Below, piece after piece: positions 18,732 to 27,890 of a stretch of 64,000 nt of DNA. The notes under the pieces are model-generated. The model was not told the origin of the DNA. It was given only the letters and a program-made list of their open reading frames with translations, and did not search any database. The stretch lies in NCBI RefSeq assembly GCF_003284585.1, contig NZ_QKRX01000008.1, forward strand, positions 1 through 64,000, in the 5' to 3' direction. Position 1 is the first letter of the stretch. The number at the start of each line of letters is the position of its first letter. A program made the position numbers and the translations under genes. Source of the DNA: Nitrincola tibetensis (GTDB lineage Bacteria; Pseudomonadota; Gammaproteobacteria; Pseudomonadales; Balneatricaceae).

Positions 18732-18764
18732 ATACATATCTGTTTGTAAAATACAAATCTGTAT
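18732..18764. promoter_or_regulatory. Tandem TetR-type operators upstream of the porin
   Basis: Two copies are spaced 19 bp apart start to start, about two helical turns. The first is ATACATATCTGTTT (18732-18745, one mismatch) and the second is ATACAAATCTGTAT (18751-18764, perfect arms). They lie about 120 nt before the porin start. Two repressor dimers could bind on the same face of the DNA. Confidence 0.65.
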
Positions 18765-18881
18765 GTTAGATTTTAGCAACTGTTGATAAGTTCTATTGCT
18801 GATCAAATTGATCGACCTGTAAATGCCTTATCCAGTTAAGTTTAAATGCTGATCAATAAATCTAAAAAGATGGTAGTTAAC

Positions 18882-19940
18882 ATGAAACCAATACATAAAT
18901 CCTGTCTCACGGTCGCTTTGGCTGCACTCATTCCCAGTTTAAGTTATGCGGACGCAACGCTTTATGGATCCTTCCGTTTAGGGATGTTCAAAACAGATGA
19001 TCGTTCCGCAGTGTTAGATGACTATGCAAGCCGCATCGGTATTCGGGGCACGGTTGATTTAGGGTTGGAAAACACCAAAGGGATTTTTAATTGGGAACAA
19101 GGTTTAAGCCTTAACACTGGCGCATTGGGGGGAGGGCGTTATGCTCATGTCGGTGCTAAAGGAGATTGGGGCACCTTGATGGGAGGTAAGTTTGATCATC
19201 CGACTTACGCTTATGTCGGTAATGTTAACGAGTTTGCTATGTCGGCGTTGCCAACCGGGCTAGATGTTGGCTATGTTGCGAATGGAAGTGATCCCAGAAC
19301 AGGGTTCCGTGCCGACCGTCGTGTTTCGAATTCGATTGGTTATATCTCTCCTAATCTGAATGGCTTAGAAGCAATGGTCGTCGGTGTGTTTGCGGGAGAA
19401 ACCTCGGGCAATGTGTTTGCAGGCCCAGCATCCACTCAAAAAGACAATGAAATTGATGGGTATAACCTAGGGGTTAAGTACACACTTCAGAATTTAACAC
19501 TTGCGACTGCTTACGGTGCGGTTAAGTCTGGCAAAGATGCGCAAGGCGTCTATGGTGTTGACGCCCATTTATGGGGTGTGGCTGCGCGTTACCGTTTAAA
19601 TAATTTTAGATTTGCTGCTAAATACGAGCAGTCAAAAGATAAGGTTCGCAATTTAACAGACAAAGGCTATGCCTTGAACGCAGGATATGAACTTAACGGC
19701 TATGGCGCATCGGTTGGCTTTGCCACAACTAAACAAGACCAAGCTGACCGTGAGCGCTCCACATCTGTAGAACTGCATCGCCGTCTCGGTAATGCTGTGA
19801 TTGCCATCGGATACGTTAACTACAATGATGCTGCTGTGAGCAATACCAACAGTTACAAGCAATACAACGATGAGCGTGCTCTGTTTCCAATTGTTGGAGG
19901 AAATGACACAGCGTATTTGACGTACCGTTTGCAGTTTTAA
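18882..19940 (+). CDS. Outer-membrane porin (general diffusion, Gram-negative type)
   Basis: A 352-residue beta-barrel porin with a signal peptide (about residues 1-23, ending LSYA before DATLYGSFRLG). Alternating amphipathic strands run through it, and it ends with a terminal phenylalanine (YRLQF) for BAM recognition. I chose ATG 18882 for its clean signal peptide; earlier in-frame starts at 18846 and 18870 only add a charged leader. Its operators suggest it lets the regulon's aromatic substrate cross the outer membrane. That role is an inference; the fold assignment is firm. Confidence 0.9.
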   Translation: MKPIHKSCLTVALAALIPSLSYADATLYGSFRLGMFKTDDRSAVLDDYASRIGIRGTVDLGLENTKGIFNWEQGLSLNTGALGGGRYAHVGAKGDWGTLMGGKFDHPTYAYVGNVNEFAMSALPTGLDVGYVANGSDPRTGFRADRRVSNSIGYISPNLNGLEAMVVGVFAGETSGNVFAGPASTQKDNEIDGYNLGVKYTLQNLTLATAYGAVKSGKDAQGVYGVDAHLWGVAARYRLNNFRFAAKYEQSKDKVRNLTDKGYALNAGYELNGYGASVGFATTKQDQADRERSTSVELHRRLGNAVIAIGYVNYNDAAVSNTNSYKQYNDERALFPIVGGNDTAYLTYRLQF

Positions 19941-20070
19941 TGATTTGATTTTGGTTGGAAATCAAATGATGAAAACTGATGTTTGAAGCAAAATCAATCA
20001 TTGCGCTGGCGTGATCTCAGGTATCCCCTTCTGCTTGAGGCGTGCAATTGATTGGCATTTGTTTTGACCC

Positions 20071-20096
20071 AAAGGCTTCCTGTGTGAAGCCTTTTG
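20071..20096 (+). terminator. Terminator after the porin
   Basis: AAGGCTTC pairs with GAAGCCTT across a 6-nt loop and is followed by TTTTG. It ends the porin transcript and separates the catabolic island from the CRISPR operon. The rest of the 348-bp gap (19941-20288) has no gene; its right part should carry the promoter of cas10, which has AAGGAAGGAG before its start codon. Confidence 0.8.
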
Positions 20097-20288
20097 TGTG
20101 TCAAGAGTAAGGTTTTAAGAAAGCTCAAGCAACATCATCTCTTTTTTCCATCTCTCAAAATTGTTGATACACCGCAAAAAAACATTGTTTCAAAAACTTT
20201 TGTGTTTCAAATCAGTTGATAAGTGTGGCATTGTTGTTTTTTTGAAAAACTCACTTCACTCTGACGCATCCTAAGGAAGGAGAAATCC

Positions 20289-22943
20289 ATGTCAGAATTA
20301 CGATTAGAGGCTTCATCAAGAGTTGCTTTGGCGGCATTTTTACATGATCTCGGTAAGTTTGCCGAAAGGGCACGTATTCCAATCGATGCAGAATCGCTTG
20401 AGATCCATAAACAACTTTATTGTGCTCGAAAAGAGCTCAAAAGCGGTCTTTTTCATTACACCCATATTCATGCTGCTTATACAGCTTTAGCATTTAATGA
20501 GATAGAGAAAGATCTTCCCGCATTAAAAGGCACGGATTTTTCACCCTTCGGTAGCAGTTTAAAACCCGATGTGGTGGACTCATTGGTGAATGCAGCCGCT
20601 TGTCACCATCGCCCAGATACTTTTTTACAATGGATTATTGCCACTGCAGATAGGGTTGCCTCGGGTTTTGAGCGCGAAGCCTTTGAACGCTACAATGATA
20701 GCGATGATATTACGGATACGGGTTTGAATCATTATCAAACCCGACAGCTCAGTTTATTTGAGAGCATCCGTTTAACTGCGTCGGCCCCATTGAGTTTAGG
20801 GAATTATCAATATCGACTTCCACTTAAGCCTATGTCGCCTGAGGGGCTTTTTCCTGTTGCTAGAAAGCAATGTGAAGGGGCAGATAATAAAGCAGCGCAA
20901 GCTGAGTATGCAGATCTTTGGCAAGATTTTCTGCAAGCACTAACGCAAATAGCGCCAAGTCATAGGACTCGCTTATCCCTGTGGCTAGATCACTTTGATA
21001 GTGCATGGCAAACCTTTACACATGCTATTCCTTCGGCAACGGTGAAGGCTACAAAGCCGGATGTGTCTCTTTATGATCACTCTCATACCACTGCTGCATT
21101 GGCTACGGCGTTGTGGCGATATCATGCTGATCAAAATCATGACCTAACGAAAGCAAGAGATGCGATGCGTTTGCGTAATGATTGGGATGAACACAAGCTG
21201 CTACTGATTCAGGGTGATTTTTTCGGTGTTCAATCCTTTATCTTTGCTAACGGAAGCGACACGCGTAAGCGCGCTGCAAAATTGCTGAGAGGTCGCTCGC
21301 TCTATGTTTCCTTAATTACTGAGTGTGCGGCACTTAAAATTCTTGAGGCGTTAGATCTTCCATCAACATCACAAGTTACCAATGCTGCGGGTAAGTTTTT
21401 AATCGTAGCGCCAAATACGCCGGAAAACTTAGAGAAACTCAGTATTATTCAAACCGAAATTGATGAGTGGTTTTTAAATCAAAGTTTTGGTCAGTCGGGT
21501 TTAGGGCTGGCTTGGACATCAGCTTGTTGTAACGACTTTGTTGAAAAACAAGGGCAGTCAGGCTTTAGTGCATTGATGAAAAGGCTATTTGCTGAGCTTG
21601 AAACACGAAAGTATCAAGCCTTCAATTTATGTGCAGACAATCCAGCAGCCCCTGTTTTTACAAACTATCTGGATACTATAGCCAATGCAGGTGGAAAGGT
21701 ATGTGCAATTACAGGTTGGGGACCAGGTAGCGAATCAGGTGATGTGCCGCTAAGCCCACTTGCGGCCGATCAGATACAAATCGGTGAAATGATTGCGGGT
21801 AAGCGCGAGCGTTTAGCAATAACCAAAAGTCGTCTGAAAGGGGTAGGCTCCTTGCGTTTAGCGTTGTTTGGCTATCACCTCCATCTTACGAGTCACGAGG
21901 ACGCCTCCGGTATGTTTGGTGCCGAAGTGGCTTCGGGCAATTTACGTCGATTATTTGATTTTGCTTTACCTAAAGACGGAAAGTCAGCCCTTTGGAATGG
22001 TTATGCACGCCGTGCTATCAATGGTTATGTACCTACTTTCAATCAAGCAGACGTTTACGCCGAAGGTCGTTATGGCAAACACGAAGATAAAAGCCCTCCA
22101 GAAGTTGGAGAGCTAAAGGAGTTTGGGCATATTGCTTGCGAAGATCGCAAACCACTTGATCGTGAAGGGGAGTGGGTGGGAGTTGAAGGTATCGGCATAC
22201 TCAAAGGCGATGTTGATGATCTTGGTGCAATATTTCAAAAGGGGTTAGAAAAGCCGACGTTTGCAAAAATGGCGGCTTTGTCTCGCCAAATGAACGCCTT
22301 TTTCTCAACGTGGTTGCCTTGGGTATGTCGTAGTCGTTATCCAAATACCTATACCGTTTTTGCAGGGGGCGATGACTTTTTTTTGATCGGTCCGTGGCAC
22401 AGTATTATGCAACTGTCACGCGAGCTGCGTCAGGATTTTGCGCGTTATGTTGCGAACAACCCTGAAATCAATTTTTCAGCAGGTGTTGTTGTAGCGAAGC
22501 CAGGTTCGCCAGTGCCCACACTCGCGCGTATGGGGGAAGAGGCTTTAGAGCAGGCAAAGAGTTATCAAGACAAACAAGGCCAACGTAAAAATGCGATTAG
22601 CTGCTTTGGTCAAGCAGTAAGTTGGGCTGATTTTTGGGCATTAGCTGACGCCTCCGATCAACTTGAGAAGTTAATAGAGCGAGCTCAATTATCAACTGGG
22701 TTCGTCTACAGTTTGCTGGATTTAACTCGTTTAGCTGGAGATAAGACGAAACCTGAATCTGGAATGTGGCGCTCTAGACTCAATTATCGCGCGTGGCGAC
22801 ATCTAGAAAAATCACGTGATGCAGCTTCGCGTCGAGCATTGTGTGATGACATAGTGACGGTTATAGGCGCGAACGGTATTCAGAAGTTTGATCATGCTTA
22901 TCTCATCGCTTTGACAACGCAGCTCTATTTGAATAGGGATTAA
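20289..22943 (+). CDS. cas10: Type III-A CRISPR effector large subunit Cas10 (Csm1)
   Basis: The 884-residue signalling subunit of the Csm complex. An amino-terminal HD nuclease domain has H19-D20 in LHDLGKF. Two Palm/cyclase domains follow, the first with GDVDD at 640-644 and the second with an intact GGDD at 693-696. Intact GGDD predicts that target RNA binding turns on synthesis of cyclic oligoadenylates, and an intact HD predicts single-stranded DNA cleavage. I see no clear CxxC zinc motif between the domains. The linked CARF proteins fit as receptors of the second messenger. It is the first gene of the cas10-csm2-csm3-csm4-csm5-cas6 operon. Confidence 0.96.
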   Translation: MSELRLEASSRVALAAFLHDLGKFAERARIPIDAESLEIHKQLYCARKELKSGLFHYTHIHAAYTALAFNEIEKDLPALKGTDFSPFGSSLKPDVVDSLVNAAACHHRPDTFLQWIIATADRVASGFEREAFERYNDSDDITDTGLNHYQTRQLSLFESIRLTASAPLSLGNYQYRLPLKPMSPEGLFPVARKQCEGADNKAAQAEYADLWQDFLQALTQIAPSHRTRLSLWLDHFDSAWQTFTHAIPSATVKATKPDVSLYDHSHTTAALATALWRYHADQNHDLTKARDAMRLRNDWDEHKLLLIQGDFFGVQSFIFANGSDTRKRAAKLLRGRSLYVSLITECAALKILEALDLPSTSQVTNAAGKFLIVAPNTPENLEKLSIIQTEIDEWFLNQSFGQSGLGLAWTSACCNDFVEKQGQSGFSALMKRLFAELETRKYQAFNLCADNPAAPVFTNYLDTIANAGGKVCAITGWGPGSESGDVPLSPLAADQIQIGEMIAGKRERLAITKSRLKGVGSLRLALFGYHLHLTSHEDASGMFGAEVASGNLRRLFDFALPKDGKSALWNGYARRAINGYVPTFNQADVYAEGRYGKHEDKSPPEVGELKEFGHIACEDRKPLDREGEWVGVEGIGILKGDVDDLGAIFQKGLEKPTFAKMAALSRQMNAFFSTWLPWVCRSRYPNTYTVFAGGDDFFLIGPWHSIMQLSRELRQDFARYVANNPEINFSAGVVVAKPGSPVPTLARMGEEALEQAKSYQDKQGQRKNAISCFGQAVSWADFWALADASDQLEKLIERAQLSTGFVYSLLDLTRLAGDKTKPESGMWRSRLNYRAWRHLEKSRDAASRRALCDDIVTVIGANGIQKFDHAYLIALTTQLYLNRD

Positions 22944-22958
22944 TCTGAGGGAATTACT

Positions 22959-23378
22959 ATGAGTTATCAATCAAATCAAAACCGAACTGCCAGTATAAAC
23001 TTAACACCTATTATTTTGGTGACTCCATCGGCAGAGCTTTACGACACACTAGCAGAATCTACGGCAAAAACCATTGCTAACCCGGCAAAGCGAGGTGTAA
23101 ATAAGGCTTCTCAGCTCAGAGGTTTCTACGATGAGTTGGTCATGTGGGAGCAGCGTCTTCGTCAAGCAACGGATATCGAATTTAACCAACAGTTACCCCT
23201 AATTCGAATGATAAATGCGAAGGTCGCTTATGCCAAAGGCCGGGATCTCGTTGATGAAAACTACTTTCAGTTAATTCGTCACTGTCTGAACCAAATAAAA
23301 GACAAGGAAACATTGCGTAACTGTAAGCTTTTTCTTGAGGCATTCATGGGCTTTTACAAAGTCTATGGCGAAAAGTAA
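22959..23378 (+). CDS. csm2: Type III-A CRISPR small subunit Csm2
   Basis: A 139-residue, mostly helical protein. It carries the Csm2 pattern: a KRGVNKASQLRGFYDEL helix, then IRMINAKVAYAKGRDLV and a terminal FLEAFMGFYKVYGEK. It forms the inner belly filament of the Csm complex that lines the crRNA-target duplex. Its position between cas10 and csm3 is canonical for subtype III-A. Confidence 0.93.
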   Translation: MSYQSNQNRTASINLTPIILVTPSAELYDTLAESTAKTIANPAKRGVNKASQLRGFYDELVMWEQRLRQATDIEFNQQLPLIRMINAKVAYAKGRDLVDENYFQLIRHCLNQIKDKETLRNCKLFLEAFMGFYKVYGEK

Positions 23379-23415
23379 CAGTGTGTAGTATTTAACCGAC
23401 TTAAGGAATAGTGTG

Positions 23416-24129
23416 ATGCAACTAACTAATATCTTAACAATTGAAGCCAAACTTGAGCTTTTAACTGGCCTACATATTGGCGGCAGTACAGGTGAAATGC
23501 ACATTGGTGGTATTGACAATAGCGTGATCAAACACCCATTCACGCAACAGCCCTATATTCCTGGCAGTAGTTTGAAAGGCAAGATTCGCTCACTGTTGGA
23601 ATGGAGAGCAGGCGTGGTGGGCGATACAAATGGTAAACCTGTTTCTGTTCAGGTCCTCAAGAAACTGAGTGGTGAAAAACTGCAGCGTGCAGAATTGATT
23701 GCACAACTCTTTGGTCTTTCTGGTGATAATGAAGGTGAACTTGCACAACGCATAGGGCCAACACGAGTGTCCTTTTGGGATTGTAATTTAAACAGCGATT
23801 GGTTAGATGAACGTCGTGCTCAAAATGATATGCTCACTGAAGCCAAAACAGAAAACATGATTGATCGTATTCGTGGTGTTGCAGAGCACCCGCGTCAAAC
23901 TGAACGTGTGCCTGCAGGCGCTCTTTTTGACTTTCGGTTGAGTGTTAAAAAACTGAAAGATGATCAAGAGTCCTTAATTGATACGTTGTTGGCGGGGCTA
24001 AAGTTGATTGAGTTGGATGGCCTTGGCGGTTCAGGCTCACGAGGTTACGGGAAAATTTGCTTTAAAGAGCTCAGTCTTGACGGTGTTAGCTTACAAGATC
24101 GTTTTGTGGCTATAGATCCTTTTGCGTAA
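23416..24129 (+). CDS. csm3: Type III-A CRISPR backbone RAMP and target RNase Csm3
   Basis: A 237-residue RAMP protein repeated along the crRNA backbone; it cuts target RNA every 6 nt. The catalytic aspartate is at D34 in GGIDNSVIKHP, in the place of D33 of well-studied Csm3 proteins. PGSSLKGKIRSLLEW and the glycine-rich loop GLGGSGSRGYGKI are also conserved. ATG 23416 has AAGGA at a good distance; a GTG one codon earlier is possible. Confidence 0.95.
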   Translation: MQLTNILTIEAKLELLTGLHIGGSTGEMHIGGIDNSVIKHPFTQQPYIPGSSLKGKIRSLLEWRAGVVGDTNGKPVSVQVLKKLSGEKLQRAELIAQLFGLSGDNEGELAQRIGPTRVSFWDCNLNSDWLDERRAQNDMLTEAKTENMIDRIRGVAEHPRQTERVPAGALFDFRLSVKKLKDDQESLIDTLLAGLKLIELDGLGGSGSRGYGKICFKELSLDGVSLQDRFVAIDPFA

Positions 24130-24141
24130 AGGAGACTTCGC

Positions 24142-25134
24142 ATGAAGCGAATCATGTACAAAATCCGTATTCAGCCGCAAACAGCGTTCGCAACATCTTT
24201 GCGAGGTGACACTTTGTTTGGCCAAGCCTGTTGGCACATAGTGGAGTCGGCAGGTGAAGAAGCATTGACCGACTTACTTGAAGGCTATTTAGATAATCGG
24301 CCTTTTATGGTGCTGTCGGATGCCTTTCCGGCAGACTTTTTACCAAGACCGACCTTGCCGTTGGCTCTTTTGGGATTTGACTTGTCAGATCCAACGCAGC
24401 GTAAACTCGTTAAATCCAAACGTTGGCTAGACTCTATCGCACTTCATCAACCTCTCCATACCTGGAGTGAGTTTTTAAGTACAGAGTCAGATATTGCTGA
24501 ACGCTTATTAGGACAGCGTGATGCCGCTCTTTGGAAAGAAGAGATACGCAATCACAATAGTTTAAATCGCTTAACCAATACAACAGGCAAAGGCGAGCAT
24601 GGATTTGCGCCCTTTGAGCGGGCTTATACTTGGTATCATCCACAGTTAGTTTTGGACCTGTATGCCTGTGTAGATGAGCGATTAAACTTAGATGCCCTGA
24701 GAGCAATTATCACCGCGATAGGTCAGAGTGGATATGGTAAGGAAGCCAGTAGTGGTGCAGGGAAGTTTACCTTGCTCGACATTACTGAGTACATACCACC
24801 AAAACCCCAAGGTGCAAACGCTTGGATAACTTTAGCACCTTCAGCACCACAAGGCTTAGACTGGATATCGTCGGCGTGCTTTTATAATGTGCATGTTCGA
24901 TTTGGTCGCCACGGAAGCTCCGCTCTAAGTCAGGGGGCAACGCCTTGGAAAAATCCGTTATTGCTCGCGGATGCCGCCGCTCTGCTAACTCCCCAAGCAT
25001 TTGATGCAGAGGCGCTTTGGGTTGGGCAGGGATTAACAAACCTATCCCATGTTATTAGACAGAGCGTGCACCAAGGTTACAGCCCAGTAGTGCCAATCGC
25101 TGCGCCCGATCTGTCACGCATTAGGGAGAGTTAA
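24142..25134 (+). CDS. csm4: Type III-A CRISPR protein Csm4 (crRNA 5' tag binder)
   Basis: A 330-residue RAMP protein that holds the 5' handle of the crRNA and joins Cas10. The start MYKIRIQPQTAFATSLRGDTLFGQACW matches Csm4 (split over strand and helix), and GYGKEASSGAGKFTL is the glycine-rich loop. The spacing to csm3 is 12 nt and to csm5 2 nt. Confidence 0.93.
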   Translation: MKRIMYKIRIQPQTAFATSLRGDTLFGQACWHIVESAGEEALTDLLEGYLDNRPFMVLSDAFPADFLPRPTLPLALLGFDLSDPTQRKLVKSKRWLDSIALHQPLHTWSEFLSTESDIAERLLGQRDAALWKEEIRNHNSLNRLTNTTGKGEHGFAPFERAYTWYHPQLVLDLYACVDERLNLDALRAIITAIGQSGYGKEASSGAGKFTLLDITEYIPPKPQGANAWITLAPSAPQGLDWISSACFYNVHVRFGRHGSSALSQGATPWKNPLLLADAAALLTPQAFDAEALWVGQGLTNLSHVIRQSVHQGYSPVVPIAAPDLSRIRES

Positions 25135-25136
25135 GG

Positions 25137-26816
25137 ATGAATAAAATCCGATTGTCAGTATCGCGTCGCCCCGAACCAACAGACGTTCCTAACAAAGAGA
25201 ACTGTCACTTTTCTCAGGTAAAGTGTCGTTTAAGTACACTAAGTCCCTTACATCTTGGCAGTGGAGAAGACTATTACCCAACAAACTATGTTATTTCCCA
25301 AGGGTATTTGCATGCCTTTAGTGATAATCAGTTGGCCGAGGTTTTAGGGCACGCAGGCTTGAGTAAAATATTAGACCTCGCCAATGATGGTAAAGACAAT
25401 GCCATGGCGGCTATTCAGAAAATAATTTATGAACATGCCGAACAGCTAATGGAAAAAGCTACCCATAGTGTGTGGGCAAGCCCCGGAATGGTTAAACAGT
25501 ATACATCACGTATTGGCCAAGTTGCGCAAAGAGAAGCGAATCGAACAATCAACAATAAATTGGAAATTCAACGCACAATTTATAATCCTTTTACGCATGT
25601 ACCTGTTCTGACAGGGAGTTCAGTTAAAGGTGCTATTCGCACTGCTTGGCTCAATAGATGCAATCAAGGGCGAAAGTCTCAGCTCAATGAGCGTAATCGT
25701 GAGCTGCAGCAACGCTTGCTTGAAATGGGAAAAAGAGTCGATGAAGACCCGTTTTATTTGCTGAAAGTCAGTGATGCAAGCTATAGGCACGCCCAAGGTT
25801 TAATGCCTTCAGAGCTTTGGTTTGCAGTTAGCCGCCGACGTAAGCCTCAACCGGATAGAGCACCTAGTAATCTCAATACACGACTAGAGTGTATAGGTCC
25901 TTGGCGTGCTCGTTGCTTCACATTTGATTTGAATTTCTTAAATGCTAGCCATCGAATAACATCACGGAAAGCACCGCAGAGTTGGCATGAATTGGCTCAA
26001 TCAACCAATGCGTATTATCTGCCCAAGTTCAAGGATGAACTGGTTCAGTTAGGCCAAAATGTAGGTTATTTCAGTCAAGAATGGATTCAATCGATTAATA
26101 AGCTGTTGGAGGGGGATTTGGGCGTTGCGTTGCATAACAATCGTGCAATGATTATACATTTAGGCAAACATACTGGGGCTCAAGATAAGACGCTTGATGG
26201 TATTCGGCAAATTAAAATCTTAGGAAAAAAAGGCACCTCTCCAACAACTCGTTCGGAAACGACAGAAGTCCGGCTTGCTGCACAAGAAATTGAAGATCAA
26301 ACAACGCTGTTGCCCTTTGGTTGGGTGGTGATTGAGCTTGAAAGTGATCCTGTAACGAATCTTTTAGAGGTATTTGACGAGGCGTCAAAAAGTTCTAAAG
26401 ATCGACTTGAAAAAGAGTTGCAATGGGCTGTCTGGCGCCAAGAAAAGCAGAAAGCTCGACAAGCTCAAGAATTTGAGCATCAACGTAAATTAAAAGCCAT
26501 AGCTGAAAAAGATGCCTTGCAGAAGAGTAAAGAGCAAGAAGAGGAAAAGCGGTTGAGGGCCTTACCTGCTGAACTAAAAACGATTATGGCCTTTGAACAA
26601 AAGCTTAGCATGGATCAAGGTAATGCAGGTAAGGGGTTTGGAAGCCCTTTGATTGAAGAGTTTAAGCCTTTGGTCATCTTGGCAGGAAGTTGGGAGCCTG
26701 AATACAGGCAAAAATTGCAATCGCTCGCCAGTGATTTGTTTACGTATTTACAAGTTGATCGAAAGAAAAATAAAAAAGCAAAAGAAATTTGGAAAAGTTT
26801 AGGGGAAGAAGAATGA
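25137..26816 (+). CDS. csm5: Type III-A CRISPR protein Csm5 with a long carboxy-terminal extension
   Basis: A RAMP protein that caps the 3' end of the Csm complex. The first part has the Csm5 motifs LSPLHLGSGEDYYPTNYVI and VLTGSSVKGAIRTAWL. At 559 residues it is clearly longer than typical Csm5 proteins (about 340-420). The excess includes a lysine/glutamate/glutamine-rich stretch at about 420-482, probably a helical coil, and a final helical domain of about 75 residues ending in KKNKKAKEIWKSLG. The role of this tail is unknown; it could recruit host nucleases that trim crRNA, as Csm5 is known to do, or another partner. Its stop overlaps the start of cas6 (ATGA). Confidence 0.9.
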   Translation: MNKIRLSVSRRPEPTDVPNKENCHFSQVKCRLSTLSPLHLGSGEDYYPTNYVISQGYLHAFSDNQLAEVLGHAGLSKILDLANDGKDNAMAAIQKIIYEHAEQLMEKATHSVWASPGMVKQYTSRIGQVAQREANRTINNKLEIQRTIYNPFTHVPVLTGSSVKGAIRTAWLNRCNQGRKSQLNERNRELQQRLLEMGKRVDEDPFYLLKVSDASYRHAQGLMPSELWFAVSRRRKPQPDRAPSNLNTRLECIGPWRARCFTFDLNFLNASHRITSRKAPQSWHELAQSTNAYYLPKFKDELVQLGQNVGYFSQEWIQSINKLLEGDLGVALHNNRAMIIHLGKHTGAQDKTLDGIRQIKILGKKGTSPTTRSETTEVRLAAQEIEDQTTLLPFGWVVIELESDPVTNLLEVFDEASKSSKDRLEKELQWAVWRQEKQKARQAQEFEHQRKLKAIAEKDALQKSKEQEEEKRLRALPAELKTIMAFEQKLSMDQGNAGKGFGSPLIEEFKPLVILAGSWEPEYRQKLQSLASDLFTYLQVDRKKNKKAKEIWKSLGEEE

Positions 26817-27760
26817 TCCTGGCAGGAAATTTGTCTTCGTTAGCGACCGTAAGGCTTTATTTCACTGTCAGTACTTGGGAGCCTTTACGGCTTCCCGATT
26901 TTGCTGGATCTATGTTAAGGGGGGCTTTTGGGCGTGCGTTAAGAAGGTTGGCTTGCATGACAAGACAGTCTGATTGTAAGAGTTGTCCACTCTTATCTAC
27001 ATGCCCGTATCCGATGATTTTCGAGACGCCTCCTAAACAGGATCATCATTTACAAACTTTTAGTCAGATGCCGAATCCTTATATTATTGAACCTCCTTTA
27101 GGTGGAAGTCGCCGCTGTGAGCAGGGTGAGGAGTTTACCTTTTCAATGGTTTTAATTGGTGATGCTGTCAATCAGTTGCCGTTGATTATTTTGGCATGGG
27201 AGCAGGCTTTTACTCATGGTTTAGGGGTGGAGCGCAGTCAATGCCAACTAATGAGGGTCTTATCGGAGAATGATGAAATCATTTACTGTTCAGATAATAA
27301 AATAATAAACTATAACCAAGTATCCGTTTTGCATGATGTTTCTGAACATGAAACTGGATCTATTACGTCACTGCTGCTTAGTTTTGTAACACCTTTAAGA
27401 ATGCAAATGAGTGGGAAACGAGTTGGTGTTAAGGAGTTAGATGCACGTTTGCTCTTAATTACGTTGGCCAGACGTTTGCAGTTGTTGTGTGACAACCATC
27501 AACCGGAAATTCAACTTGATTTTCAAGAGATTAAAGAGGTTGCAAATCAACTCGAATGTCAGTGTGATATGAAATGGCACGATTGGACACGGTACTCTAG
27601 TCGGCAAAATCAAAAAATGACGTTAGGTGGTCTCGTTGGAAAGATACATCTTAGCGGCGATCTAGATAAAATTTATCCCTTATTGCATATAGGGCAATGG
27701 ATACATCTAGGGAAAAATGCTACCTTTGGATTAGGCTGTTATAAGCTCTTTAACAACTAG
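26813..27760 (+). CDS. cas6: CRISPR pre-crRNA endoribonuclease Cas6
   Basis: A 315-residue Cas6. The amino-terminal part has LPDFAGSMLRGAFGRALRR followed by a cysteine cluster (CKSCPLLSTCP). The carboxy-terminal RAMP fold has WHDWTRYSSRQNQKM and the glycine-rich loop IHLGKNATFGLGCYKL. It should cut each repeat transcript just after the CCCT/AGGG hairpin to leave an 8-nt 5' handle. I chose ATG 26813, which overlaps the csm5 stop by 4 nt; an in-frame earlier start lies inside csm5. It is the last gene of the operon, next to the leader. Confidence 0.93.
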   Translation: MILAGNLSSLATVRLYFTVSTWEPLRLPDFAGSMLRGAFGRALRRLACMTRQSDCKSCPLLSTCPYPMIFETPPKQDHHLQTFSQMPNPYIIEPPLGGSRRCEQGEEFTFSMVLIGDAVNQLPLIILAWEQAFTHGLGVERSQCQLMRVLSENDEIIYCSDNKIINYNQVSVLHDVSEHETGSITSLLLSFVTPLRMQMSGKRVGVKELDARLLLITLARRLQLLCDNHQPEIQLDFQEIKEVANQLECQCDMKWHDWTRYSSRQNQKMTLGGLVGKIHLSGDLDKIYPLLHIGQWIHLGKNATFGLGCYKLFNN

Positions 27761-27795
27761 AATCATTAGAGGCCATAGGATTAAAGTAAGTATTG

Positions 27796-27829
27796 AGCTG
27801 TTCAATTTTTGTACAGCTTTTTGTTTTTT
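27796..27829 (+). terminator. Terminator of the csm/cas6 operon
   Basis: AGCTGT (27796-27801) pairs with ACAGCT (27813-27818) and is followed by a T-rich run (TTTTGTTTTTTC). It should stop cas operon transcripts before the array, so the array needs its own promoter in the remaining leader. Confidence 0.7.
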
Positions 27830-27890
27830 CTTTAAATCCAGAATGGCCTCTTTAATTTGCTGTTTTTTAAAGAAAAAAATATTATATGCA
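27830..27890 (+). promoter_or_regulatory. AT-rich CRISPR leader
   Basis: The AT-rich stretch directly before the first repeat is the likely leader, with promoter and spacer-integration signals. The opposite end of the array carries the truncated repeat, which also places the leader here. AGAGGCCAT (27768-27776) and ATGGCCTCT (27843-27851) form a 9-bp perfect inverted repeat that brackets the cas6 terminator. An A/T run (AAGAAAAAAATATTATATGC) lies just before the first repeat and could hold the -10 region. Confidence 0.7.
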
